Shown here: in pieces, positions 1 through 8,380 of the stretch
Numbering within the stretch: the first letter of the stretch is position 1
Layout of the letters: every line of letters begins with the position of its first letter
NCBI RefSeq assembly: GCF_001902295.1
Contig: NZ_CP018335.1
Span: forward strand, 1,302,001 to 1,366,000
Source of the DNA: Clostridium kluyveri
GTDB lineage: Bacteria > Bacillota > Clostridia > Clostridiales > Clostridiaceae
Direction: 5' to 3'
Length of the DNA stretch: 64,000 nucleotides
Notes under the pieces: model-generated
Told to the model about the DNA's origin: nothing
The model's input: only the letters and a program-made list of their open reading frames with translations
Databases searched by the model: none
Translations under genes and position numbers: made by a program

Positions 1-614
1 TAGATTATATAATGAAAACGGGATTTGGTGGAATAAAATGTGTTGAATCTGGTGGACCAGAACCAGGTGTAGGATGTGCAGGAAGAGGAATAATTACATC
101 TATAAACATGCTAGAGAGATTAGGAGCATATACTGATGACTTAGACTATGTTTTTTATGACGTATTAGGGGATGTTGTGTGCGGAGGCTTTGCTATGCCT
201 ATTCGTGAAGGAAAAGCCAAAGAAATATATATTGTAGCCAGTGGTGAAATGATGGCCCTTTATGCTGCAAACAATATATCAAAGGGAATAAAAAAATATG
301 CTAAAAAAGGAGGAGTAAGATTAGGTGGAATTATTTGCAACAGCAGAAATGTAGATAATGAAAAGAAATTATTGGAGACTTTTGCAAAAGAATTAGGTAC
401 TCAGTTAATTTATTTTGTTCCAAGGGATAATGTGGTTCAAAAAGCTGAAATTCACAAGCAGACAGTAATACAGTTTGATTCTGATGAGAATCAGGCTGCT
501 GAATATAGATCTCTTGCAAAAGCAATAGAAGAAAATGAATTGTTTGTAATTCCAAAACCTATGAGTCAGGAAAGGCTTGAAGAAATATTTTTAGAGCATG
601 GACTTATAGATTAA
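1..614 (+). CDS. nifH: Nitrogenase-like iron protein NifH, copy 1 (5' end outside window)
   Basis: This is the C-terminal three quarters of a NifH-family Fe protein, the ATP-dependent reductase that passes electrons to a nitrogenase-like component 1. The window opens inside the codon for Leu69 (counted on copy 2), so the ATG at 12 is internal and the P-loop is missing. The cluster ligands are present in GVGCAGRGI and DVLGDVVCGGF, corresponding to Cys94 and Cys129 of copy 2; the Arg of GCAGRG is the classical ADP-ribosylation site. Over the shared 200 residues the protein is identical to the copy at 14892, although the DNA differs at scattered silent sites. It sits 24 nt upstream of a D-type subunit and probably serves it. 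Whether it supports N2 reduction or another reductase cannot be told from this protein. Confidence 0.93.
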   Translation, partial: DYIMKTGFGGIKCVESGGPEPGVGCAGRGIITSINMLERLGAYTDDLDYVFYDVLGDVVCGGFAMPIREGKAKEIYIVASGEMMALYAANNISKGIKKYAKKGGVRLGGIICNSRNVDNEKKLLETFAKELGTQLIYFVPRDNVVQKAEIHKQTVIQFDSDENQAAEYRSLAKAIEENELFVIPKPMSQERLEEIFLEHGLID

Positions 615-638
615 ATAGAGAATAGAAAGGGTGATACA

Positions 639-2219
639 ATGTCGAAAAAAACAATAAATCTTAACTTAACGGAAGTAGAAAACAGAGAGACGAGATTAGG
701 AACTATAACTGCTTGGGATGGTTCGGCAACTGAGTTGTGGAAGGAATCAAACTATGAATTGAGAAGTCAAAGAAAACATGATGGTTGTGGAAAACAGAAG
801 GCTTGTCGGTTATGTGAATTAAATTCACCCTTAAATCAACAGACGATGTGTGCTAATGCTATTGTTGAATGTCAAATAGGAAATATTACAGACTGTGTAC
901 TTATTCAGCATGCTCCAATTGGATGTTCGGCAGATAACCCCTGGTTTAATCTTGCCTTTAACATGGGACTTGGAAGAAGAAATAAACCACCACAGAATTT
1001 ACAGATTTACAGCACAAATCTTTTGGAAAATGATATGGTTTTTGGTGCTTCAGATAAACTAAAACAAACAATACGAGATGCAAAGGAACGTTTTAATCCT
1101 AAGGCAATTTTTATTTCCATGGCGTGTGCTACTGCTATTATAGGTGAAGATATAGAGAGTGTTGCAGAAGAGATGGAAAAAGAAATTGGAGTGACAGTTA
1201 TTCCCTTACATTGCGAAGGATTTCGATCAAAACACTGGAGTACTGGATTTGATATTTCACAGCATGGAGTTTTACGTCAAATAGTAAAACGTAAACCTGA
1301 AAAGCAAAAAGATTTAATTAACATCGTAGCTTTGTGGGGAACTGATTATTTTACAGAAATGTTAAAACCCCTTGGTCTGAGAGTAAATTATATGATAGAT
1401 ATGGCAAGCTATGATGAACTTGCCCAAGCATCGGAAGCTGTGGCTACTGCAACTTTTTGTCACACACTTGGTTCTTATATGGCTACAGCACTTGAGGAAC
1501 ATTTTGGTGTTCCACAGGTTGATGCACCTCAGCCTTATGGAATTGCAGGTACGGATGCATGGTTCAGGGCAATTGGTAAAATTGTTGGCAAAGAAAAAGA
1601 AACCGAAGAGTATATAAAGAATGAACATGAAAAAGTACTTCCCAAAATTGAAGAATTGCGTAAAAAGTTTAAAGGAATTAAAGGATTTGTTATGACAGGT
1701 TCATCTTATGCACATAGTCTTATTTCAGTTTTGCGTGAATTAGGAATAGGTGTTGATGGTTCTGTAGTATTCCATCACGATCCTGTTTATGATGGTGGAC
1801 ATGAGAATCAGGATACGCTGAATGAACTTATAAGCACTTATGGAGATATTCCTAATTTTACAGTAAGTAAAACACAGGCATTCCAACTAAATGCCCTATT
1901 TAAACGAGTAAAGACAGATTTTGTAATAATTCGACATCAAGGACTTGCACCTGAAGCGGCAAAACTTGGTATCCCATCTTTAGCCATGGGTGATGAGCAT
2001 TTTCCTGTTGGTTATGATGGAATAATTCGGACAGGTGAGGTTCTATTAGATATTCTTGCAAGAAAGAAGTTTAATGAGGTTCTTTCTAGACACGTTAAAA
2101 GTCCATATAATGAATGGTGGCTTAGCCAAGATGATCCATTTTTGCTTGCAAAACATCCTGAAGTGCTTGATGAAAGAGTAAAACTTGAAGTGTTTGATGA
2201 AATAGCAAAAATTGTGTAA
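639..2219 (+). CDS. Nitrogenase-like component 1, D-type (alpha) subunit, D1
   Basis: This 526-residue protein belongs to the nitrogenase component 1 family (NifD side). Candidate P-cluster ligands are Cys71, Cys96 (HAPIGC) and Cys163 (MACATAIIG), spaced like NifD Cys62/88/154. Cys274 (FCHTLGSY) matches the cofactor ligand Cys275 of NifD. CEGFR at 192-196 is the family motif, but the following SKHWSTGFD replaces the Gln191/His195 region of true MoFe proteins, and the His442 neighbourhood reads MGDEHFPVGYDG (His454 is one candidate ligand). These differences, and the absence of nifEN and a delta subunit nearby, argue against a conventional Mo, V or Fe nitrogenase. ATG 639 follows AAAGGGTG. The K partner starts about 165 nt downstream. 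Best guess is a methylthio-alkane-reductase-like catalytic subunit; that substrate is inference. Confidence 0.88.
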   Translation: MSKKTINLNLTEVENRETRLGTITAWDGSATELWKESNYELRSQRKHDGCGKQKACRLCELNSPLNQQTMCANAIVECQIGNITDCVLIQHAPIGCSADNPWFNLAFNMGLGRRNKPPQNLQIYSTNLLENDMVFGASDKLKQTIRDAKERFNPKAIFISMACATAIIGEDIESVAEEMEKEIGVTVIPLHCEGFRSKHWSTGFDISQHGVLRQIVKRKPEKQKDLINIVALWGTDYFTEMLKPLGLRVNYMIDMASYDELAQASEAVATATFCHTLGSYMATALEEHFGVPQVDAPQPYGIAGTDAWFRAIGKIVGKEKETEEYIKNEHEKVLPKIEELRKKFKGIKGFVMTGSSYAHSLISVLRELGIGVDGSVVFHHDPVYDGGHENQDTLNELISTYGDIPNFTVSKTQAFQLNALFKRVKTDFVIIRHQGLAPEAAKLGIPSLAMGDEHFPVGYDGIIRTGEVLLDILARKKFNEVLSRHVKSPYNEWWLSQDDPFLLAKHPEVLDERVKLEVFDEIAKIV

Positions 2220-2385
2220 GTAAGTTGCACTGACACTTTGGTTATAGACGGGCAGGACGAAGTAATTTAGGACACTGTGTAAGCAGGTGATCCTCTAACT
2301 ATTAGCTCTAATAAAGTAATCAAAAAATAAAAACTGCGAAAACGTAGTAAAAAAAATTTCTTAAGAATATATGAGGAGGATTAGA

Positions 2386-3735
2386 GTGGCTGAGACTAAG
2401 ATAAATAAAAAAAGTAGTACAATAGTACATCCACATTATGCTTGTGCAGTGGGTGGTGCATATACTGCGGTAGCAATTAAGAATGGTGTTCCAATTGCGA
2501 ATTGTGGTCCGGGATGTATGTACAAACAATATTTTTTTATGGGATTTGAAAATGGTTTTCAAGGTTCCACCAGTACTGGTGGAGGTAATGTTGCCAGTGT
2601 AAATGTAGGTGAGAATGATATAGTATTCGGAGGCGAACAAAAACTTGATGATTTAATAAAATCAGTTTTAGCAATTTACAATGGTGAATTATTTGTGGTA
2701 GCTACAGGTTGTACTGGAGAACTTATAGGAGATGATGTTGGAGCAATTGTAAAGAAATACCGTGAGGCAGGTTACCCTATAGTGTATGCAGATACAGCTG
2801 GCTTCAAAGGTTCAAACCTTATAGGTCATGAAATTGTTGTGGAAGCAATTATAGACCAATTTGTTGGAGATTATAAAGGTGAAAAGAAAAAAGGATTAAT
2901 TAATTTGTGGTTTGAGACACCTTTTTTTAATACAAATTGGCGTGGAGACTATCTGGAGATTGTAAGGATTTTAAAGAACGTAGGTTTTGAAGTAAATGTG
3001 CTTTTTGGACCACAAAGTGGTGGAGCGAAAGAATGGAAGGAAGTTCCTAAAGCACAATTTAATCTTTTAATATCACCCTGGGTAGGAGTGAATATTGCCA
3101 AACATTTAGAAAAAAAATATAATCAGCCTTATTTGCATATTCCTGTAATACCTATTGGTGAGGAAGCTACTACTGCTTTTATAAGACAATTAATTGAATA
3201 TGCAGGAATAGATGCTGAAAAATCAGAAGCATTTATTGCAGAAGAAGCAGAATTGTATTATTACTTTTTAGATTCTTTTTCACACTTTTTTGCAGAGTAT
3301 TGGTATGGCTTGCCTTCTCGATTTGCTGTTGTAGGAGACAGTGCGTATGCACTTGCCTATACAAAGTTTCTGTCAGATCAGATTGGACTTATACCTGTAA
3401 AGCAAATCATTACGGATAATCCGCCAGAGCAATTTAGAAAGACAATAAGCGAGGAATTTAGGAATCTATCAGAAGGTGTATCTGTGGAAGTAGAATATAT
3501 TGAAGATGGTTATCTTGCAGAAAAATCACTTTCAGAAGCTGATTTCGGTTCAGGAGTTCCATTGATATTAGGTTCAACATGGGAATCTGATGTAGCACGA
3601 GAAAAAAATGCATTACTAATAGAAATAGATCCGCCTTCTTCTGAGACAGTAGTACTGAATAGATGTCATATAGGATATAGAGGTGCCCTGCAGTTGATAG
3701 AGAGAATTTATACATCAACTGTAGGTGGAAAATAA
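2386..3735 (+). CDS. Nitrogenase-like component 1, K-type (beta) subunit, K1
   Basis: This 449-residue K-type subunit pairs with D1 to form the alpha2beta2-like component 1. Candidate P-cluster cysteines are Cys20 (HYACAVGG), Cys44 (NCGPGC) and Cys109 (TGCTGELIGDD). There is no cofactor-ligand Cys, as expected for a K subunit. A longer reading from ATG 2371 is possible, but GAGGAGG at 2373-2379 lies just inside it and sits 6 nt before GTG 2386, so I place the start there. The 166-nt D1-K1 spacer is longer and more GC-rich than others in this locus. An AT-rich tract and the S-box promoter follow, so this gene probably closes the first H-D-K unit. Confidence 0.87.
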   Translation: MAETKINKKSSTIVHPHYACAVGGAYTAVAIKNGVPIANCGPGCMYKQYFFMGFENGFQGSTSTGGGNVASVNVGENDIVFGGEQKLDDLIKSVLAIYNGELFVVATGCTGELIGDDVGAIVKKYREAGYPIVYADTAGFKGSNLIGHEIVVEAIIDQFVGDYKGEKKKGLINLWFETPFFNTNWRGDYLEIVRILKNVGFEVNVLFGPQSGGAKEWKEVPKAQFNLLISPWVGVNIAKHLEKKYNQPYLHIPVIPIGEEATTAFIRQLIEYAGIDAEKSEAFIAEEAELYYYFLDSFSHFFAEYWYGLPSRFAVVGDSAYALAYTKFLSDQIGLIPVKQIITDNPPEQFRKTISEEFRNLSEGVSVEVEYIEDGYLAEKSLSEADFGSGVPLILGSTWESDVAREKNALLIEIDPPSSETVVLNRCHIGYRGALQLIERIYTSTVGGK

Positions 3736-3830
3736 AAAATAATAATTAAGAAGAAAAATTTACTATAAAAAAAGCATAATAAAAAAAACATATTGGTATA
3801 GAATATTTTTAAATTATAAAAAATTAACTA

Positions 3831-3859
3831 TTGACAAAACATCTAAAAAATTGTATAGT
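3831..3859 (+). promoter_or_regulatory. Sigma-A promoter of the S-box leader
   Basis: TTGACA at 3831-3836, a 17-nt spacer and TATAGT at 3854-3859 make a near-consensus housekeeping promoter. Transcription would start near 3866, about 40 nt before the riboswitch. It makes the nifB-importer operon independent of the upstream H-D-K unit. Confidence 0.8.
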
Positions 3860-3907
3860 ACTATCAATAAGTAAAAGTACATTATGTGAATCAAAATTTA
3901 ATATAAA

Positions 3908-4022
3908 ACTTCTTATCAAGAGAGGCGGAGGGACTGGCCCTATGATGCCCGGCAACCTGAATGTTATTTATTCAATGGTGCTAATTCCTGCGGGGTAACC
4001 TGAAAGATGAGATATTAAGAAA
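3908..4022 (+). promoter_or_regulatory. SAM-I riboswitch (S-box) aptamer
   Basis: The strand carries the S-box core in order: TTATCAAGAGAGGCGGAGGG, then GATGCCCGGCAACC, GGTGCTAATTCCTGC and AAAGATGAGA. The outer stem P1 is TTCTTA near 3909 with TAAGAA near 4015-4021. This class binds S-adenosylmethionine and turns genes off when SAM is plentiful; its usual targets are sulfur, methionine and cysteine genes. It controls nifB and a sulfonate-type importer here, which ties the nitrogenase-like system to sulfur metabolism. Confidence 0.95.
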
Positions 4023-4027
4023 GAGTT

Positions 4028-4061
4028 AAACTTCTTACATTTCATCTGTAAGAAGTTTTTT
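4028..4061 (+). terminator. S-box expression-platform terminator
   Basis: AACTTCTTAC (4029-4038) pairs with GTAAGAAGTT (4048-4057) and is followed by a T run. The left arm repeats the CTTCTTA of aptamer stem P1, so the two helices compete as expected for a SAM-off switch. Confidence 0.9.
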
Positions 4062-4085
4062 ATTGTATAATATTAATTTCGATAC

Positions 4086-4152
4086 CTTAGTTGACCAGAC
4101 ACACTGGAGACTAAGTAAACTGAAGTTTATTCGGTTTACTTAGTCTTTTTTT
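4086..4152 (+). terminator. Second attenuator-like hairpin and terminator after the S-box
   Basis: GACTAAGTAAAC (4109-4120) pairs perfectly with GTTTACTTAGTC (4134-4145), followed by seven T: a strong intrinsic terminator inside the same leader. Just upstream is a small hairpin CCAG-ACACA-CTGG (4095-4107). CTTAG (4086-4090) could pair with CTAAG (4111-4115) and so break the terminator. This looks like a second switch stacked on the S-box; the signal is unknown. Similar arrangements occur at 18791 and 27385. Confidence 0.7.
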
Positions 4153-4188
4153 ATATTTTAAGTTATGCAGAGAGGAGATAAATAAAAC

Positions 4189-5460
4189 ATGAGCATAGAT
4201 TTTGCAAAAAATATAGAAGAGAGGACATTAACCCATCCCTGTTACAACTGTATTGCCCATAAATATGCAAGAATGCACATTCCTGTAGCACCAAAGTGTA
4301 ATGTAAGTTGTAATTTTTGTAATAGAAAATACGATTGTGTGAATGAAACTAGACCGGGGGTTACTAGTGAAGTTTTAACTCCCGAGAAAGCCAGAGATAA
4401 ATTTAATATAGTAAAAGACAAAGTGAAAAATTTGACTGTGGTAGGTATAGCAGGTCCAGGAGATCCGCTGGCAAATTTTGAAGAAACTAAAAAATCTATA
4501 GAATTAATAAAAAAGGAGTCACCAAATATTACGTTTTGTCTTTCAACCAATGGATTGATGCTGCCTTTTTATGCAGATGAGATAATAAGACTAGGAGTCA
4601 CTCATGTCACTATAACTATAAACGCAGTGGATCCTAAAATAGGTGGAAAGATATATAAATTCGTTAATTATTTAGGAAATGTTCTTGAAGGAGAAGAAGC
4701 GGGAAATGTATTGTTAAATAATCAATTATCGGGTCTTAGATATATTGCTCAAAAAGGTATAATATGCAAGGTGAATATTGTTATGATAAAGGGAATTAAT
4801 AGCAGCCATATTCCAGAAGTAGTTAAAAAGGTTAAAGAATGTGGAGCATATATGACAAATATTATGCCTCTTATACCGGTTAAAGGTAGTGTATTTGAAA
4901 ATATGCCTACTGTAAGTGATTTGGAATTAAATCATATGAGGAAAAAATGCGAACTGGATTTAAAGCAGATGTATCATTGTAAACAGTGTAGAGCTGATGC
5001 AATAGGAACTTTAGACAAGGATATATCTAGTGAATTTAGAAGTGATACTGAAGATAATTTTAAAGGGAAAAATATAGTTAAGTTTGACGGTAAAGAGAAA
5101 ATTTATAAGGAGAGTAAGTATAGATTTGCAGTTGCAACTAAATCCGGTGTAAATGTGGACGCACATTTTGGACATGTGTCACAATTCTATATATATGATG
5201 TAGTAAACAAAAAGATTGAACTTAAAGAAAAAAGAATTATAAATAAATACTGCAGTGGTATAAGTGAATGTGACGGCCATGATGATAAAATATCAAATAT
5301 TTTAAAAAGTATAGAGGATTGTAATGCAGTACTTGTATTGAGAATAGGTTTTGAGCCTTTGGCCATGTTACATGAGAAAGGAATAAAGGTATTTCAGATG
5401 TATTTTAGTATAGAGCAGGGTATAAAAAAGGCCATAGAATTACTTGAAAAAGATTCATAA
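4189..5460 (+). CDS. nifB: NifB, radical SAM cofactor-core synthase with C-terminal NifX-like domain
   Basis: This 423-residue protein has the NifB signature: HPCYNCIAHKYARMH, then the radical SAM cysteines Cys37, Cys41 and Cys44 in CNVSCNFCNRKYDC, then ETRPGVTSE. The last ~110 residues (from FAVATKSG, about 312) form the NifX/NafY-type cofactor-carrier domain, with HFGHVSQFYIYDV. NifB fuses two [4Fe-4S] clusters and inserts carbide and sulfur to make the [8Fe-9S-C] precursor of nitrogenase-type cofactors. Its presence in a leader repressed by SAM suggests that the component 1 proteins on either side carry a NifB-derived cofactor and are made under sulfur limitation. AGAGGAGAT precedes ATG 4189. 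The importer starts 29 nt downstream, so they are probably one operon. Confidence 0.93.
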   Translation: MSIDFAKNIEERTLTHPCYNCIAHKYARMHIPVAPKCNVSCNFCNRKYDCVNETRPGVTSEVLTPEKARDKFNIVKDKVKNLTVVGIAGPGDPLANFEETKKSIELIKKESPNITFCLSTNGLMLPFYADEIIRLGVTHVTITINAVDPKIGGKIYKFVNYLGNVLEGEEAGNVLLNNQLSGLRYIAQKGIICKVNIVMIKGINSSHIPEVVKKVKECGAYMTNIMPLIPVKGSVFENMPTVSDLELNHMRKKCELDLKQMYHCKQCRADAIGTLDKDISSEFRSDTEDNFKGKNIVKFDGKEKIYKESKYRFAVATKSGVNVDAHFGHVSQFYIYDVVNKKIELKEKRIINKYCSGISECDGHDDKISNILKSIEDCNAVLVLRIGFEPLAMLHEKGIKVFQMYFSIEQGIKKAIELLEKDS

Positions 5461-5489
5461 ATATTCAAGTACAAAGGGGAATGGTAAAT

Positions 5490-6317
5490 ATGAATACAAA
5501 AAATGTGACAAAAGATATAAAAATTATAAATAATAAGGGCAGTTTAAATGAATTGTTAACCAAAATTTTTAGAAAAAGCCTAGCCATTGTATTGTTTCTG
5601 GTTTTTTGGCAGATAGCTCCCATAGTAGGTATAGCTGATCACCAATTTATACCTACTTTTTCAGAAACTATCAGTACAATTTGGGATCTCATATTGAAAA
5701 ATGAAATGATAGTGCATGTTAAGGTAAGTCTTATGAGAGCCATAGTAGGGTTCATGCTGGCAGCAGTTATAGCACTGCCATTAGGTTTCTTACTTGGGGG
5801 AGGATTTAAAAAGGTTGAGGAATTCTTAGATCCCCTACTTCAAATTTTAGCTCAGGTAAATCCTTTTTCCCTGCTTCCAGTTTTTATTTTACTCTTTGGA
5901 ATTGGAGAGGTAGCCAAAATATCAATAATATTTTGGGTTTCAATATGGCCTATATTGTTTAGTACTATAACAGGAGTAAAAACTATTGATCCACTTCTGA
6001 TTAAAGCCGCCAGGGCTATGGGTACATCTAAGGTAAAATTGTTTTGGAAAATCATTTTGCCGGGTTCAGCACCTAATATATTTGCAGGATTGAAATTGAG
6101 TTCAGGAAATGCATTTCTTATGTTAATTGCAGCTGAGATGATTGGTGCAAGTGCAGGACTTGGATGGATGGTGTTAAATTCAGAGGTTAATTTTCAGATT
6201 AATAGGCTTTTTGCAGCAGCATTTACAATTGCAGTGTTGGGAATACTTATAAATAAAACAATAACTTTTATAGAAAGAAAAGTTATTGTCTGGAAAGAAG
6301 AATCTTTTACAGCTTAA
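5490..6317 (+). CDS. ABC importer permease, SsuC/TauC/NrtB family (permease 1)
   Basis: This is a BPD-type inner-membrane permease of about 275 residues with six predicted membrane segments, of the sulfonate/nitrate/taurine class. The family signatures are visible: GFLLGGGFKKVEEFLDP, QVNPFSLLPVFILLFGIGE, and an EAA-type loop around AARAMGTSKVKLFWKIILP. ATG 5481 lies 1 nt after GGGG and is an unlikely start; ATG 5490 has 10-nt spacing and gives MNTKNVTKD. It is followed by its binding protein and ATPase and then by two more homologous permeases. Sitting under the S-box behind nifB, it probably imports an organosulfur compound. The substrate cannot be read from the sequence; nitrate or a thiamine precursor remain possible for the family. 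Confidence 0.88.
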   Translation: MNTKNVTKDIKIINNKGSLNELLTKIFRKSLAIVLFLVFWQIAPIVGIADHQFIPTFSETISTIWDLILKNEMIVHVKVSLMRAIVGFMLAAVIALPLGFLLGGGFKKVEEFLDPLLQILAQVNPFSLLPVFILLFGIGEVAKISIIFWVSIWPILFSTITGVKTIDPLLIKAARAMGTSKVKLFWKIILPGSAPNIFAGLKLSSGNAFLMLIAAEMIGASAGLGWMVLNSEVNFQINRLFAAAFTIAVLGILINKTITFIERKVIVWKEESFTA

Positions 6318-6358
6318 AAATATTAAATAATAAAACACTTTTAAGGGGGAAACTAAAA

Positions 6359-7438
6359 ATGAAAAATAAAAAATTGGCTTTAATATTAAGTACTGTATTT
6401 TTATCAACACTAATTTTTTCAGCTTGTGGCAGTAATAAGGATGAAGCAGCTAATGCTGATAAAAGTAAAGAGTTACAAGTTGTTAAAACCTGGAGCAGAA
6501 AAGATTGTACAGCAGCACCTATTGTAATAGCAGATAAACTTGGATATTTTAAGGAGCAGGGTTTAAAAGTAGAGTATACAGGGGATACTCAGCCCGCACA
6601 AAGGCTTCCATCCATATTAAATGGCAATAATGATTTTGGAGATGCACATCCTAATAATTTAGCCATTGCCGCACAAGGAGGAGCCAAAATAAAAGCTGTG
6701 GCAAGATCCATTGTAGAACCATCAAAAGATACAACTGACTACGAGCATCTTCAGCACATGTGGTGGGTAAGTAATAAAAATGGATCTATAAAAACACTAG
6801 CGGATATTAACAATTATGATGGAAAGGTTAAAGTTGGAACCAATTCTAGAAATTCTTGTGTGGATTATTTGTCCTATAAACTGTTTGTAGATCAAAATAA
6901 TATACCTATAGATAAAATTGAATGGATTCAAATGCCTGATGTAGAACAAGTTTTAGCTTTAAAGAAAGGTCTTATTCAAATTGCCGTAGTTCATCCACCA
7001 TACTATAAATCCATTGAAGACAGTGGAATTGGTAATATACTTACTACAAGCGAGCCTATAGCCGGTGAAAACGGAGGAACTTATCTTTATTATTTCTCAG
7101 ATAGCTTTATAGAAAAACATCCAGAAGAGGTTGAAAAGTTTATAGTGGCAGTTAAAAAAGCGGAAAGATATATAAATGAAAGTATTCCAAATGCAGAAGA
7201 AAGGGCTAAAGTAAATAAAATGGTAGAAGAGGCTATAGGAGTACCTGTAAGTGCCAATCATTACTATGCCATTGATGGAACTATAAAAGATAGTGATATA
7301 CAAGAGTGGATAGATGGGAGTATAAAAAGTGGAGCACTTCCTCAGGATACAAAAGTGAAAGTTAGTGATATAGTCACTCATAAGTTTGATAAATATACTA
7401 ATTTAGCTTCATCACCAAATTTTATAGTTAAAAATTAG
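6359..7438 (+). CDS. ABC importer substrate-binding lipoprotein, SsuA/NMT1-like
   Basis: A 359-residue lipoprotein. The signal peptide ends in the lipobox SAC, with Cys23 as the lipidation site. The mature part begins KTWSRKDCTAAPIVIADKLG and continues GYFKEQGLKVEY, the usual opening of aliphatic-sulfonate/nitrate/NMT1-type binding proteins. AHPNNLAIAAQGG follows the pattern of the ligand cleft. It is anchored outside the membrane and delivers ligand to the permeases beside it. RBS AAGGGGG precedes the ATG; the ATPase starts 12 nt after the stop. Because the operon carries an S-box, a reduced or oxidised organosulfur ligand is the natural guess, not shown by sequence. Confidence 0.9.
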   Translation: MKNKKLALILSTVFLSTLIFSACGSNKDEAANADKSKELQVVKTWSRKDCTAAPIVIADKLGYFKEQGLKVEYTGDTQPAQRLPSILNGNNDFGDAHPNNLAIAAQGGAKIKAVARSIVEPSKDTTDYEHLQHMWWVSNKNGSIKTLADINNYDGKVKVGTNSRNSCVDYLSYKLFVDQNNIPIDKIEWIQMPDVEQVLALKKGLIQIAVVHPPYYKSIEDSGIGNILTTSEPIAGENGGTYLYYFSDSFIEKHPEEVEKFIVAVKKAERYINESIPNAEERAKVNKMVEEAIGVPVSANHYYAIDGTIKDSDIQEWIDGSIKSGALPQDTKVKVSDIVTHKFDKYTNLASSPNFIVKN

Positions 7439-7450
7439 GGGGAAAATTAA

Positions 7451-8281
7451 ATGAGTAAAGTAATTGAAAAATCAAGATCTGATAATTACAAGATTATAGT
7501 TAAAAATGTACAGAAATTCTATGATATAAAATCTGAAAACGGCGAAAAAAGTGAAAAATTTTTGGCACTGGACAACTTTAATTTAAATATAAAAAAAGGA
7601 GAATTTATAACTATTGTAGGGCCTAGTGGATGTGGTAAATCAACATTTTTAGATATTTTAGCTGGCTTATCTAAACCTACATCAGGTGAACTTTATATAG
7701 ATGATAAGTTGATTGAAGGACCAGATCTGGATAGAGGTATCATTTTTCAAGGGTATGCATTATTTCCGTGGAGAACTGTAGAACAAAATATTGAATTTGG
7801 TCTTGAAATAAAAGGTATACCCAAAAATGAAAGAAAAGAAATAAGTAATAAATTTATTAAACTTGTGGGATTAAGCAATTTTGAAAATAGATATCCCCAT
7901 GAGTTATCAGGAGGTATGAAACAAAGGGTGGCAATTGCAAGGGCATTGGCATATGATCCTGATGTTTTACTTATGGATGAGCCCTTTGCAGCAGTGGATG
8001 CTCAAACTAGAGAATTACTTCAAGAAGAGTTGTTGAATATATGGGAAGAAACTAATAAAACCATTGTATTTATAACTCATAGTATTGAAGAAGCAATATT
8101 TTTAGCAGATAGAGTAGTGGTAATGACCCCTAATCCAGGCAAGATTAAAGAGGTTATTGAAATAAACTTTCCAAGACCTAGAAGTACTGTTAATGTAAGA
8201 ATGTCTCAGGAATTTAGTTCTAATAGAAATAGGATATGGGAACTACTCCATGGTAATGATAATAAAAAACATGTAATTTAA
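7451..8281 (+). CDS. ABC importer ATPase, SsuB/TauB family
   Basis: This 276-residue ABC nucleotide-binding subunit is the only ATPase in the operon. Walker A is GPSGCGKST (57-65), the Q-loop region reads GIIFQGYALFPWRTVEQNI, the signature is LSGGMKQRVAIARAL, and Walker B is VLLMDEPFAAVD, followed by the switch His in FITHSIEEA. The FPW after the Q-loop is typical of the sulfonate/taurine/nitrate branch. It must energise permease 1 and probably also permeases 2 and 3, which have no ATPase of their own. An insertion around residues 27-36 (SENGEKSEK) is slightly unusual. A 46-bp palindrome separates it from permease 2. Confidence 0.93.
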   Translation: MSKVIEKSRSDNYKIIVKNVQKFYDIKSENGEKSEKFLALDNFNLNIKKGEFITIVGPSGCGKSTFLDILAGLSKPTSGELYIDDKLIEGPDLDRGIIFQGYALFPWRTVEQNIEFGLEIKGIPKNERKEISNKFIKLVGLSNFENRYPHELSGGMKQRVAIARALAYDPDVLLMDEPFAAVDAQTRELLQEELLNIWEETNKTIVFITHSIEEAIFLADRVVVMTPNPGKIKEVIEINFPRPRSTVNVRMSQEFSSNRNRIWELLHGNDNKKHVI

Positions 8282-8315
8282 AAATTACAATTCCAAAGTC
8301 TCTTTACAAATTTAA

Positions 8316-8361
8316 TTTAATTTCTTTCTAAAAATAATATTATTTTTAGAAAGAAATTAAA
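8316..8361. repeat. 46-bp perfect palindrome between ATPase and permease 2 genes
   Basis: Positions 8316-8338 are the exact reverse complement of 8339-8361, centred on AATATT. As RNA it would fold into an almost loopless 21-bp hairpin. There is no T run downstream, so it is not a standard terminator. It may stabilise the upstream mRNA, lower expression of the two distal permeases, or mark a past insertion. Confidence 0.85.
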
Positions 8362-8380
8362 AATCTTGAGGAGTGTTACA

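Larger units (their letters stand above)
3736..4188 (+). other. Regulatory intergenic region upstream of nifB-importer operon
   Basis: These 453 nt hold no protein gene. In order they contain an A/T tract, a sigma-A promoter (3831-3859), a SAM-I aptamer (3908-4022) with its terminator (4028-4061), and a second hairpin plus terminator (4086-4152) just before the nifB ribosome-binding site. The parts are listed separately. Confidence 0.9.

Noticed and set aside
12..614. ATG at 12 as the start of a 200-residue protein
   Set aside because: Alignment with the complete copy at 14892 shows it is Met73 inside NifH; the gene starts outside the window.
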